From Haplomitrium mnioides (Eukaryota > Marchantiophyta > Haplomitriopsida > Calobryales), in contig JBNGIS010020265.1 of assembly GCA_049999725.1 (NCBI GenBank), forward strand, positions 1 through 20,409: 20,409 nucleotides of DNA. The letters are read 5' to 3'. Positions 8,179 through 17,949 of this stretch are shown here, piece after piece (position 1 is the first letter of the stretch; each line of letters opens with the position of its first letter). The notes beneath the pieces are model-generated. The model was not told where the DNA came from. It worked only from the letters and a program-made list of their open reading frames with translations, and searched no databases. The position numbers and the translations under genes were made by a program.

Positions 8179-9160
8179 CTAGCATGCTTCACAGATTTTC
8201 TGCATTCCTTCTACTTTGAACTTGGGTAGCCCACTAACTACCCCTGAGCCTTGCATATTCCTCAGCTTTTGAACATTAGCATGCCCAATCCTTTTGTGCC
8301 ATATCTCTATATCTGACACAACTCCCGTACCGTGTACAAACATGGCTTCTGAAATTTCAAGCATGTTCACATCCAATGTGAACATCCTGCCACTCTTACT
8401 TCCTTTTGTGATGAGGTTACAGTTGTTTCCCCAATCCTCAATAAACACACCAGTGGGGTTAAACCTAACCTGCATATTCTTCTCTACACATTGTCCAATT
8501 GAGATCAGATTTTTGTGAATCATTGGCACATGCATCACATCAGATAGGCACTTTGTTTTGCCATTCTCCAGTACTATTGGTATGCTGCCAATTTGATGGA
8601 TAGGATGCATAGTAGAATCACATGTCTCCACATAACCAGGTGTACTCAAATTTTTGGTTTCCTTAAACCACTCTCCGTGGCCTGTCATGTGATTAGAGCA
8701 AGCAGAATCAACAAACCACTTATCTCCATCATTTTTTTGCTTCCCATACGCTACAACTGAGTATCCATGCTGCATGACAAACAATATCTCATTGTTTGCC
8801 TTGCTGGAACTTGCATAGTTCCCTTGCACTCTCTTGTTTCTCATGTCATTTTGTTTTTTGTAGCAATCCTTTGCCATGTGACCTGGCTTACCACAGTAAT
8901 AGCAATCTCCCCCTGAATGTTGTGGTTGGCTTCCACGTCCTTTGTTACTCCCCATGCCTCTGAACTAGCCTCTACCACCAAACTGATTTGCTTGGCGATG
9001 CTGATTTTGCGCATTGTCGTTTGAACAACCTCTGCCAGCATTACTCCTACCATAGCTTCTGCCTCCTCTTCCTCTACCCCTATTAGAGTAGAATGCTTGT
9101 TCTTGACTACTTGAGGCACCTCCTCCAATGTCAAGTTCTTCTGCCTAGTACTAGCATAAC
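8179..9160 (-). pseudogene. Copia 1 zinc knuckle, protease and GAG-pre-integrase region
   Basis: In the - strand frame: a Gly/Arg-rich stretch (YSNRGRGRGGRSYGRS) typical of Gag nucleocapsid linkers, then a CCHC knuckle CYYCGKPGHMAKDC, the protease active-site loop WFVDSACSNHMTG, and a GAG-pre-integrase segment IWHKRIGHANVQKL ending GMQKICEAC. The knuckle binds genomic RNA and the aspartic protease cleaves the polyprotein. Breaks are TAG at 8965-8967 after the Gly/Arg stretch and TAG at 8179-8181 right after CEAC, where CAG (Gln) would be usual. The ATG at 8955 is internal and not a translation start. Confidence 0.85.
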
Positions 9161-9715
9161 AATCAACTGTGAAAAGGATGTGGTTCCTTCTCTCGTCCTC
9201 ATTGATGTTTTGAACTATTTATACTCTTTGCCTAAACCATTCAGACAAACTGCCACTATTGCACTCTCCTTCACTTCTTCTCCAACATTTGCTAGTTGCT
9301 CAGCTAGTGATTTGATCTTCAAGGCAAAAGCATTTACATTCATTTTTTCCTTTTGCAGATTAAAAAATTCCATCTGTAATGCCAACTTCCTTGCATCTGA
9401 CATGATGGCATATCTCTCCTTTAGGATGTCCCAAGCCCCCTTGGGTGTCTTAGCTGCTGACACATAACCCATCATCTTGTTATCGACACTGATGGTTAAC
9501 CAGTACAACAGTTTATGGATCTTCTCTACATGCGTTTTGAAGGTATGCATCTCCTCACTAGATGGGGACAGGCCTAACACTGGTTCAACTTCATCTCTTG
9601 TGATGAAATCCCAGTACCCTCTCCCTTTTATAAAATTGGTCATTCTGATTGACCAAACATTATAATTGTTTTCAGTCAATTTCTCACTAACTATCTGGGA
9701 GATTCCATCTGCCAT
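9160..9715 (-). pseudogene. Copia 1 Gag (UBN2/RVT-type capsid)
   Basis: Gag forms the virus-like particle. The likely start is ATG 9715 (MADGISQIVSEKLTENNY), since this begins the conserved Gag fold; an in-frame ATG at 9772 lies 19 codons earlier with a basic, non-conserved leader. Landmarks are NYNVWSIRMTNFIKGRGYWD, then TPKGAWDILKERY, LALQMEFFNLQKEKMN and LAEQLANVGEEV. TAG at 9215-9217 interrupts GLGKEYK|FKTSMRTRE where CAG (Gln) is the usual residue. A frameshift follows at about 9140-9160, after which the nucleocapsid frame starts. Confidence 0.85.
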
Positions 9716-9915
9716 CTTCCATGATGGCTTAAGTAAACTGTAATATCGACTTTGTACAGTTTTAGGTTTCAAGGATTTTAGGTATTTGATGCTGAGCTTA
9801 TGTAGGAGATTTCTGTCTTATAATTGCATATAACAAAACAAACAGACCTTAATTGTTGCCTTTGAGAATAATTGTAGCCTGCTGATCCCTACTGATGCCT
9901 TTTATCTTGTGCACT

Positions 9916-10015
9916 NNNNNNNNNNNNNNNNNNNNNNNNNNNNNNNNNNNNNNNNNNNNNNNNNNNNNNNNNNNNNNNNNNNNNNNNNNNNNNNNNNNNN
10001 NNNNNNNNNNNNNNN
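9916..10015. other. 100-N assembly gap in copia 1 leader
   Basis: Exactly 100 N. No simple repeat or sequence overlap is visible at either edge. Confidence 0.98.
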
Positions 10016-10279
10016 AGCTCTTCCACTGCTGCCTGCTCTTTGATTTGATTATGCTTCAACAAAAAAATAGAGGAATCTTGATTCTTGATTGCTGCCTCCA
10101 CTCCTTCGATGCTTCTTCATGAGCAAATTCTTCCTTAGCCACAAATCAAAAAAAGAAAAAAAGGAACTCCCTTCAGTTCTTGTTGTGATTTCTGCAGCAG
10201 TGCCTCTCCAAGAGGACCTCCTTTGCCTTCTTTGATCTTTCCTTACTCACAAATCAGAACACTTTAGAGTTTTTGCTGC

Positions 10280-10419
10280 GATTTCTACAGCAACACTTTG
10301 ATGAGCAGACTTCTTCGACGTCTACTTCGATGCTGCCTCCAGAGGACCTGATTTCTGCAGCAGCACTTTGACGAGCAGACTTCTTCGACATTTGCTTCGA
10401 TGCTGCCTCCAGAGGACCT
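10280..10419. repeat. 70-bp tandem duplication in copia 1 leader
   Basis: Units 10280-10349 and 10350-10419 both run from GATTTCTRCAGCARCACTTT to CCTCCAGAGGACCT and differ at only a few positions. Confidence 0.85.
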
Positions 10420-11134
10420 TTATAAAAACTTTCTTGAGGCCTACCCTTGCTCCTTCGATTTCTCCCTCATCGACGAACATGAAAAACGATTTGCTGCTGT
10501 GATCTCTTCAGCAGCAAACTCGTTGATTTCTTCCTAACCTGCAAACGATGTCTTTCTGACCTGCAATCTCCTGCGATTCGACCTACCTTGCAAACTCTTT
10601 GATTTCGTCTTCCACCAGCAAACACCTTCGACGTTTTTCTTGCTGCTGTGATTTTCTTCAGCAGCAAGTCGAATCCATGAGCAGAACTATGTGAGTTCTG
10701 CTTCGATTCATCTACTTCGAACTGCTATCAAATTGCCTCCTCTGGGCAATTCTGCTTTGACCAATAGCTGGCAGAAATTCTTAAGATTTCTGCCTCAAAA
10801 ACTGCCTCGATTTTCCTTCGAGTTGTTTTCTTCCACAAACCCTAGCACACTTCTGCGAAGGCTGGAACCCTAAAAATCAGAAAACTCCTTTAGTGAATGT
10901 CGAATCCCTCTATTATGATGTCTTTGATTCTTCAGCGGCCTTTGATTCCTTAACAACAATTCTCACCAAGAAGCGCTAGCAATTTTTGCTCTTGAATTTT
11001 TCAGCATGCTTCTTTTCTGCAACTGATTCGACAATCTACCACCGCACGATGAAGGTTTAATTTTTTTCCTTTTTCCTTTTTTGCTTCTCCTCAAATTGTT
11101 TGTGCTCCGCAGTGTGATGCCAATTTCTGAACCT

Positions 11135-11146
11135 GCTCTGATACCA
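11135..11146 (-). other. Primer-binding site of copia element 1
   Basis: On the - strand TGGTATCAGAGC directly follows the 5' LTR end (TTTTGACA). This is the classic plant PBS complementary to the 3' end of initiator Met-tRNA. Confidence 0.95.
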
Positions 11147-11364
11147 TGTCAAAATCACTGCGCACAACTTACAAAATCACATACGCTTAAGGGATGGAGA
11201 AATTCTCTATATTCATAGATGGTTCAAAAATGGCCTCAATAATACAACAAGGGAGGAGTGCACATACGCGACTCTAATCTACCCCAAATATATCACAAAC
11301 CCTAACTAAACTAAGGGAGCTGCCAGCTCAGCGTGGGAACCTATTAGAGCTCGATATTTCAACA
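11147..11364 (-). repeat. 5' LTR of copia element 1
   Basis: A 218-bp repeat bounded by TG...CA on the - strand (TGTTGAAATATCGAG to GTGATTTTGACA), matching 5290-5487. Scattered differences plus an indel separate the two LTRs, so the insertion is not recent. An AATATAGAG stretch near 11200-11212 may be part of the promoter. Confidence 0.9.
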
Positions 11365-11369
11365 CAACT
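11365..11369. repeat. Target-site duplication, right copy (CAACT)
   Basis: The partner of CAACA at 5285-5289. It directly follows the TG...CA boundary of the 5' LTR. Confidence 0.6.
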
Positions 11370-12300
11370 CCGAGTGAAGTGAAAAACATCTGTCCCTAGT
11401 ATGACCTATGACCCCACAATGGTCACATTGTTGTTGGCCAGCTGCGCTTGCATCTCCAGAACACGCTGCTCATGGCTTCTTTGCCTCTAGACATAGCCTA
11501 TGCAAATGATCCACCACAGGTCCAACAACCTAACTGCTGACCTACATAAGATGGCAAAGTTGATTGTCCTCCAACCTTCTGGCCCTTCCGTGGTGTAAAT
11601 TGTGATGTAGAGGTGGTTGGAGACATAAATTTTGGCGCTTTCTTCTGAAAACCTGCAGTGACTACTCTCTCATTCACCAGGTTAAGCTCTATACGCTCTG
11701 ACAATGTAAACACAATGCCAAGAATGGGATCAAAATCCTTGGGAAGGGTGGCATCTCTCACTCTCCTCCTCAAATCCCTATCAAGGATAGAATACCAAAA
11801 CTCAACAGCCCGAGCCTTTATCACTCCCTTCGTGACATTGACGAGCCTTCTCATCCTGGTGTAAGCTTCCCTCAAGCTCTCTCTAGTCTTGCACTAGAAC
11901 TCTTGAGGACTCTTCAACTTGTCCGTCCTCACACCATGGTAGTTCTGTCTAAGAAGCTCAAAAAACTCAATCACATGGTTAAACAAGGGAATCCCTCCAC
12001 TCTCTTATGCACTGACTGGAACAAGTGTACTGAAAACTCCTCCTGCCTTAAAGCACCAATATTGTGGCTAGTGCCACTAGAGGATGTTGTATGGGTCGCA
12101 AGGAAATGGGCACTTGCCCTTCTACTATAGGTGATGAAGACGTAATTGGGTGACCAATACTACTTGTTGTTGCTGATCCAACAATACATACGGTACACCT
12201 ACCCGACTAGAGACTCAACCCTGTCTCCACTTGTCTCCTTGAGCCTCTTTAGTTCAGACTTTATCTTGAAAGGGTCTATTTCTTTTCCAAAAAATTCTTG
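11365..12300 (-). pseudogene. Gag of the MTase-bearing gypsy-like element
   Basis: This is the capsid/nucleocapsid part. On the - strand LFNHVIEFFELLRQNY and KLKSPQEF lead to a TAG at 11894-11896. The 125-codon open part at 11498-11875 follows, with LREAYTRMRRLVNVTKGV, AVEFWYSILDRDLRRRV and FTLSERIELNLVNERVV, the helical pattern of a Ty3-type capsid C-terminal region. A first CWTCGG half-knuckle ends that frame. A complete CCHC knuckle, CDHCGVIGHTRDRC, is read at 11386-11427 in another frame. It then runs into the copia 5' LTR. The N-terminal limit near 12300 is a guess; a Lys/Glu-rich SELKRLKETSGDR segment is the last coding-like piece. Confidence 0.65.
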
Positions 12301-13446
12301 TCTTCACATCTGTCCTAATCTTGGCAGATCTTTGTTTTCCAAGGGCCTATTTGAAGGTTTTCCTTACCAAGCACCAGATGGTGATGTTTCTTCTCAAGGA
12401 GTCTTTTAAAATGTATGCTGCCATAGAGTGGCCTACAACAGTAATGGAATCTAATCGCCTACCACCAAGGGTACCCTTTCTTAATCTCAAATTATCTCAT
12501 GCTCAATAAAACAGAGTATTAATGCTCTCAAAAATCCAAATTGATGAAGCAGCCCTTAATCTCTTGTAGCGATTCTGCTTGAGTACTTTTGCTCAGACCT
12601 TCTCCCAAGGGCTACTAAATTCTCCAGCAGTCCCTTTTATGAAGTTACAGGCTCGATGGGAAATGCTTCCCAAGCCACAGATTGGCTTAAGCTCTCGCTT
12701 GTGCTGCTCTTTCAAATTGCAACCTATAGAAGATCTCTGCTCACAAGCTACTCCTTTGAATTGCAATCTATAGAGGAACTCTGCTTGGTGAAGAACAGAG
12801 GTTGCACCATGAAGACTGCAGCCAAAGCAGCTTGCTGAAATCTTATTCAAAATTGTAGCCCACTATATGTGATTTTCGAGCAATTGGATTGCTTCTTGAA
12901 TCCCTGTAAAATTTGATTTGATCTCCTTCGATGAAGAAATGTGAAACTGGTGCTTGAAGAAGCTCTATTCTTTCAACAGCTCAAAGAACCTCTAAACCTT
13001 GTGCTTTGGTTCACTTTTGTTTGTGCATGAAAACAAGCAGAGAAGCTGCGGGATATACAATTGTCTTCAACGAAGAGATCAGGCTTGCCAAATCCCTAAA
13101 ACAAAAGCCGATGTCGCACCCCTTCAAATGCTACTCTTTAATTGCTTGGAATGCAAAGAAATAAAATAGATGTGAGCCCTTCACTGCTCAATAGAAATGC
13201 AACACAACTCTACTCAACAAAGACCAACCAAAAAAACAAAACCCTTTGTTTCATGTTGTTCAATTCTTTTGAAAAAGAATAAGTCGCCAGAAAATCAAAT
13301 GAAGTTCTTGTCTACCCACCCAGCATAAGGCAGACTTCACTTCTAGCCTACTCAATCTGCGATTTTACTTCCTGCTTGATGCAAAATTGTTGTTGATGCG
13401 TGAAGAATATGAACAACAAGATAGAATTTTCACCCTTGAACTATGC
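12301..13446. other. Unassigned sequence, no gene seen
   Basis: No coding motif, tRNA, LTR boundary or primer site was found here. Short open frames (for example 12579-12773 and 12593-12850) overlap each other on both strands and look like chance. The word usage resembles retroelement leader sequence, and this may hold the 5' part of the MTase-bearing element, but I cannot show it. Confidence 0.4.
12704..12793. repeat. 45-bp tandem duplication
   Basis: Two adjacent 45-bp units (12704-12748 and 12749-12793) share the pattern CTCYTTYRAATTGCAAYCTA followed by TAGARGAWCTCTGCT, with several substitutions. Confidence 0.7.
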
Positions 13447-14220
13447 GATTTCGGATCCTTGGTCCTTGATTGCTGCTCGAATGGCAGCTTGCTCACGAAA
13501 TAGTTGTTGCTCGACGATCTGTGTTTGCTCTAACAGATATTGCCCACGAAATCTTGGCAGCCAAAAGGGGCTCCAAATCTCTACTCAAACAGGTGAAATC
13601 CCTCTCAACGAAACCTTCCCTCAAGCAGAAATCTATGCTCTTTCTGGCTAGGTGCTTCCATTCTTTGACGAAATCTAACTCTGCAACAAGAATCTTAATA
13701 GTGATTGCTCGACGTTCGCAGCTTGACGAAAGCTGTCTTCCATATAGGATCATACCAAACCCACTGCTCAACGAAATTGAGGCCAGAAAGAAATCGAAGC
13801 CAGAAATTGAGGCCCATATTGTTCATCGATTTCCCTGCCCAGCAACTCAACGTTGCTAGACAAAACAACTTCTCGACAAAAATCTGCATACGCACTTCCT
13901 TTGCTCGACGTCTACTTGGCGCTTGACAAAATCTTCACCTCAAGAATTTTGTTCAACGTTGCACAGAAGAAACCAATGCTACTCGATGAAGCCTTGCTCA
14001 ATGAAGGACCAACCCAAGAGCTCTCTTCAACGAACCTCTTGCTCGACAAAAATCTGCACAATAATATGTGCAATTTGATACTAATCCTTCAATCAACGAT
14101 TTTCTCAAAATCCCTAGAACCATTGCGACCTGAGCTGCAATTTGGCCTCCAAAAAATAGCTGCAAAATCCTTACTTGAAAGTCGAATGTTGCTCAAATGT
14201 TGCTTGATGAAACTAGAGTA
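13447..14220 (-). repeat. Copia-leader-like sequence, left arm of inverted repeat
   Basis: Non-coding sequence rich in GCTCGACGAAA and GCAGAAATC words. Two anchors are similar to the reverse complement of sequence further right. 13447-13516 matches 17029-17098 at most positions of a 70-bp block, and about 14100-14220 matches about 15210-15300. The open frames over it (such as 13470-13859 and 13853-14221) have low-complexity products and no motif. Confidence 0.55.
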
Positions 14221-14430
14221 GTAAAGAGCAAAATCAACAATCCCTAAACAACGTTTCTCCTTTCTCTCGACAAAGAACTCTTCTGCAATCCTTGGACAGG
14301 CTAGGAGCAGCAAGGGAAGCCAAGAAAGCCCTGATGCTCGATGATTCACTCTCGGCTGTTGATCAACGCTCCAACTCGACGATTTGCTTCTTTGATTTGC
14401 TTTCTTTGAACAACGGACTTTGAAGATGTA

Positions 14431-14733
14431 TGTCACAACATTCCATGTAGTTTTCTATTTTTAGACATTTTGAGTTTTTTGTCTTTTTGTGCATTAGTAT
14501 ATAAGGCCATGTACTCTTATCGAAAGGTTATCTTTCCATGTCTACTCATTTTTTGTATGAACCACGAGGAGAACTATGGTATTGTAGTTCTTGAAGAAAC
14601 GGGGATTCCTTGTGAGCAAAGGTGCGCTCGTTTTGATATCGAAAGATTAACACACAACTTTTGGGAATTTCTTCGAGAAGGTATCACTCGAAGAAAATTA
14701 CATTGAAAGTTCTCATTGGAGCATCCATATCCA
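14431..14733 (+). promoter_or_regulatory. LTR-like promoter module with TATA box (+ strand)
   Basis: Begins TGTCACAACATTCC, has TATATAAGGCC (TATA at 14498-14504), and matches the reverse complement of 2500-2763 to about 14720. It may end at CA 14733, directly before TGGTATC (14734-14740), which equals the first seven bases of the usual plant PBS, although the following bases (TTGGATAG) do not match. A 303-bp LTR is therefore possible but unproven; the rest of the element would be the leader-like sequence downstream. Confidence 0.45.
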
Positions 14734-15005
14734 TGGTATCTTGGATAGTGAGTGAGAAATTTGTTCAAAAGATTTGAGGGCGTCCGTGGTATTTTGGATT
14801 GTTAGAGATTGTGGGATTTCTTCCCTGATCTGTGTTGGAGATTCTTGAAAAAGCTCTCCAAGAATTTATGTTCGTTGTTGTGAAGAGTTTCTTTGTTAGA
14901 GAAGAATTGAGCTCGTGTTGATGATGAGTCAAGAAGATTTTCAAGAAGAAATCATGAGTGACTTTGCATCATAGCAACATGTACTGAAAGATTGCTTGCA
15001 GATTT
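14734..15005. other. No gene seen between promoter module and leader-like sequence
   Basis: Non-coding. It contains two loosely similar segments starting TGGTATCTTGGATAG (14734) and TGGTATTTTGGATTG (14790), with no further structure recognised. Confidence 0.4.
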
Positions 15006-15340
15006 TTGTCATTCGAGTTGTTTTGTGCAAACAGGAATTTGCAGGCTGGTCCTTGGTCTAGCATCAGTTTTCTTCGTGCAGCCTTTGTTCTTCCTCGATA
15101 TTACAGAAGGGCCGGCTTTGCCATGGGTTCAGCGATTGTTGTCCTTGAAAGGGTGCGACTGCGATTCTTGGCTGCGAGGGATACTGAGTAACCATTTCTC
15201 TCCATTTTGTCGAGCAGCATTCGAGTGTCATCAGATTGTTGAGTGGCTGTTTTCTGGAGGCCAAATCGCAGCGGTTTTAGGGATTTTTCCATTTCTTTTG
15301 TTGCTCAAAAAAATTCGTAGAAGGATTGGCAGGTGTTGTG

Positions 15341-15440
15341 NNNNNNNNNNNNNNNNNNNNNNNNNNNNNNNNNNNNNNNNNNNNNNNNNNNNNNNNNNNN
15401 NNNNNNNNNNNNNNNNNNNNNNNNNNNNNNNNNNNNNNNN
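15341..15440. other. 100-N assembly gap
   Basis: Exactly 100 N inside the leader-like tract. The edges (GGTGTTGTG and CGTCGAGGGG) show no overlap. Confidence 0.98.
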
Positions 15441-15772
15441 CGTCGAGGGGCAAGGTGTCGAGCAGATATCTGAGGGTCTTGATTTCCTGGGTGTAATCAT
15501 CGAAGAGGAGCAAATTTCATGGAGCTACTCTCTTCGAATCGCAGCTCCCTGGTGATCAAAATCTGCTCTCGTCAAAATCGTAGCTGGGGCAGCAAAGATT
15601 TGTGTGCAGCAAAGATTTGTCGTGCAAGGGCAGTCGTCGAAGTAAGCAGAATTGCAGGGCTGCAGTCAGCATGTCGTGAGGCCATTTGCTCAGACAAAAG
15701 TGCAGGGTTTCATCGAGCATGTCGTGATTTGATCGATTCAAGAAGCAATCAGGGAGATTTTGAGTTTGATTT

Positions 15773-15876
15773 GTGTTGGCCATTTGCTGTAGAAGAAGAA
15801 GTCATCAAGCAAGAAGAGGNNNNNNNNNNGTGTTGGCCATTTGCTGTAGAAGAAGAAGTCATCAAGCAAGAAGAGG
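15773..15876. other. 47-bp exact duplication around a 10-N gap (assembly artefact)
   Basis: The 47 bases at 15773-15819 (GTGTTGGCC...AAGAAGAGG) recur exactly at 15830-15876, separated only by ten N. This is what results when two contigs with overlapping ends are joined without merging. The real sequence probably has one copy. Confidence 0.9.
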
Positions 15877-17729
15877 CTCGAGCAAACGTTCTTCATCAGC
15901 TGCTCAGATCTGAGTCAATTTTTGAAGCATGCACTCTTCGTCAAGCTGCTCAGCCTTAGAAAATCGTCAAGCAAAGAGGAGTTGTGCATGTAGCTTCATC
16001 GAAGAGGCCTCCGTGGTGTGTCGAGGCTCTGGTTTCTTCTACGAGGGCAGTTTCTGTCGAAGAGCACAAAAGTCTTCGACTGTTAGGGATCGATTCAAGC
16101 AGAAGAGGATATTGTCGAGCTGCTGAGGGTGAGATTTCTACAGCAACGTCAAGATTTAGTTCAGCAATTTTCGTCGCAGAGCATAATTCTGAGTATATTT
16201 CTGGTTCTTCATCGAGCAGAGAAATTTGCAGGAAGTGGATTCATCGAGCTGATTTGTTTTAGGGATTTTGAGGCTTTCTTGGATGTCCAGGGTTCGTCAA
16301 TCAGAGAGGTGATTTTATCTTGTATTTTTGTCAAGAGGTCTACTGGGGATTGCTCGAGCAAGAAATAGTCAAAGAGGAGCAATCGAAAATCGTGGAGCTC
16401 CTCTCTTCGAATCGCAGCTCCTGGTGATCGAAATCTGCTCTCTTTGAAATCGTTGCTGGTGAAGACTGCTCCTGAAGAATCAAATGGGCTGGTTGTAGAA
16501 TTGAAGAAGCAGAATCAAAGGCGACAAATTCTGCTGAAGACGGAAACTGGTTGTTGAAGAAATGAAAGCTCGTTGGAGTTTTTAGGGTTTCAAGACTCGT
16601 CGAAGGAAGGAAAAGCAAGAAAAATCGAAGAAGGCAGGTTGGAGGCAGAAATCGCAGAAATTTCTGCCTGGTTGTTGATTGCAGCAGGCTGTCGAGAGGA
16701 CACGATTTGATTGCAGGTCGAATCAACTGGTTTGAAATAGAACTCGAAAGGTTCTGCCAGCCAACTTGAAGAAGGGTTGCTGAAGAGCTCGAGCCGAATC
16801 GAGCAGGAGTATGTTCATATTTGGAGACAAAATCGTAGGAGAACAATTGGAGGAGGATTGCCCAGCAAAATCGATTCCAGTGCAACTCGAATCGGCTGAT
16901 TTGGAGCAGAATTCAAAAAGTTCTGCTCATTGATTGAAGGAAGTGCAGGGTTAGTCGAGCAAGGTTTGCTCGAGCCAGAAGCCTTCCAAGGAGGGTAGCC
17001 CTGGTTTCTTGTGTGTAGCAGATTTCTACGTCGAGCAGAAACTATTTCGTGAGCAGACTGCCATTCGAGCAGCAATCAGGAACTAAGGATCCGAAATCGC
17101 AGAGTTCTAAGAGTTTTGAGGATTTGGAGGCTGGTTTCGAAGGAAGTCATATGCATTAAAAATCGAGTTGGCCCTCAACGTTTCTTCATCACAGGTAGTC
17201 TTTGAGGCAAGGCTGCAGATCTCGAGCAGATTTTTGTCAAGCAGACTGATCCTTCGTTGAGCAGCAATTGAGGGGCGAATTGCAGGGGCTATAAAGGTGG
17301 ACATTCGAGGAGACATTAGGATTCATCAAAGGCAGTCCTGCATGGGGATTTTTGTTCATAAGAGCATTCTAGAAAAGTATTTTGTCAAGTATATGAGGCT
17401 TTGATTTGTGCTGACTACTCAGATTTTGTTGAGCAAATCTTTGTGAGCAAAGGTCAAGGAAGAGGACCACAATCTTTGATTTTGTTGCAAAGGATTTGTA
17501 GGAGGAATTCGCCAAAAGGGGCTTTGAATTCCTGATTCATGTTACAGAAGATGAGCAGGGTGGGTCACTCTATTTTGCAAAAGGAGACTTGCTAAGGAAT
17601 TTGTTCGTAGGTAGCAGAGCTTCATAGACAAGCATTGAAGTGAGGTTCTGTTCTGGAGTAACTGGGAGAATTTCATTGGTCAGAGTGAAGTGTAAAGAAA
17701 TCGAAGAGACAAATCTTTGGAGGCAAATA

Positions 17730-17949
17730 TGAGAGATCGTATTCAACACAATTGATTTACAAAAGGGAAGAGGTTTGCGGCATGGCGGCGCTCTCTCTTT
17801 GATCTCCCTTACTTTTCTCTCTACATACTCTATATTTATACTTAAATTTACTCTAAATTAACTTAACAAAACTAACCCTAAAGAGGGTCTAAAAATAAGT
17901 CTCTATCCGTCATCTCGACGGGTTACGTACGGAGCTTGGTATTTCAACA
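17730..17949 (-). repeat. 3' LTR of copia element 2
   Basis: Starts on the - strand at TGTTGAAATACCAAGCTC (17949), directly after the PPT. A TATAAATATAG promoter-like box lies near 17825-17840. The end is placed at CTCTCA (17730) because LTRs end in CA and the length then equals that of element 1. The partner LTR is outside the window, so this boundary is tentative. Confidence 0.65.

Larger units (their letters stand above)
9773..11134 (-). other. Long leader of copia element 1
   Basis: About 1.36 kb separates the PBS from gag, with no protein motif. The sequence is rich in recurring words such as CAGCAGCAA, GATTTCTGC and TTCGAC. It contains a 100-N gap and a 70-bp tandem duplication. Part of it (about 10690-10870) is recognisably similar to the reverse complement of 16570-16740, so this type of leader occurs at least twice in the window. 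Its length is unusual for a copia 5' UTR. Confidence 0.6.
5290..11364 (-). mobile_element. Ty1/copia retrotransposon 1, full-structure but inactive
   Basis: A 6.1-kb element read on the - strand: 5' LTR (11147-11364), PBS (11135-11146), a long leader, gag-protease-integrase-RT-RNase H in copia order, PPT (5488-5496) and 3' LTR (5290-5487). Integrase before RT defines the Ty1/copia superfamily. Flanks carry a 5-bp duplication with one mismatch. The single gag-pol frame has many stops plus frameshifts, so it could move only with helper proteins. It is inserted in the gag region of the MTase-bearing element and in the same orientation. Confidence 0.9.
2897..12300 (-). mobile_element. Degenerate gypsy-like element carrying a C5-MTase domain
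   Basis: One element in two pieces, 11365 to about 12300 (Gag) and 2897-5289 (protease, methyltransferase, integrase tail), separated by the copia insertion at 5290-11364. The order on the - strand is Gag, CCHC knuckle, linker, retropepsin-like site, YDVLVG segment, C5-MTase motifs I, IV, VI and VIII, then an integrase C-terminal fragment. RT, RNase H and the IN core are absent. At least two frameshifts and many stops show it is dead. No LTR is recognised with certainty, and the right boundary is approximate. The gypsy assignment rests on the Gag/PR/IN-tail pattern and on remembered family resemblance. Confidence 0.6.
15006..17729 (+). repeat. Copia-leader-like sequence, right arm of inverted repeat
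   Basis: A long non-coding tract with recurring TCGAGCAG, TTCTGC and TCGAAGAAG words. In reverse complement it matches the copia 1 leader (16570-16740 against 10690-10870) and the left arm at 13447-14220. The orientation is therefore a leader reading left to right, downstream of the + strand promoter module at 14431. The long - strand frame at 16340-16885 and other open frames give Ser/Leu/Phe-rich products without domains and are treated as non-genic. It is interrupted at 17730 by the LTR of copia element 2. Confidence 0.5.

Noticed and set aside
14992-15555. 187-residue + strand open frame with a gap in it
   Set aside because: About a fifth of it is N, there is no recognisable motif, and it falls in the leader-like tract.
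15519-15959. Tandem protein repeat around 10 N
   Set aside because: It is caused by the 47-bp assembly duplication and is not a repeat protein.
16340-16885. 181-residue - strand open frame rich in Ser, Leu and Phe
   Set aside because: It lies in repeated leader-like sequence, has no domain, and its similarity to the copia 1 leader is at DNA level.
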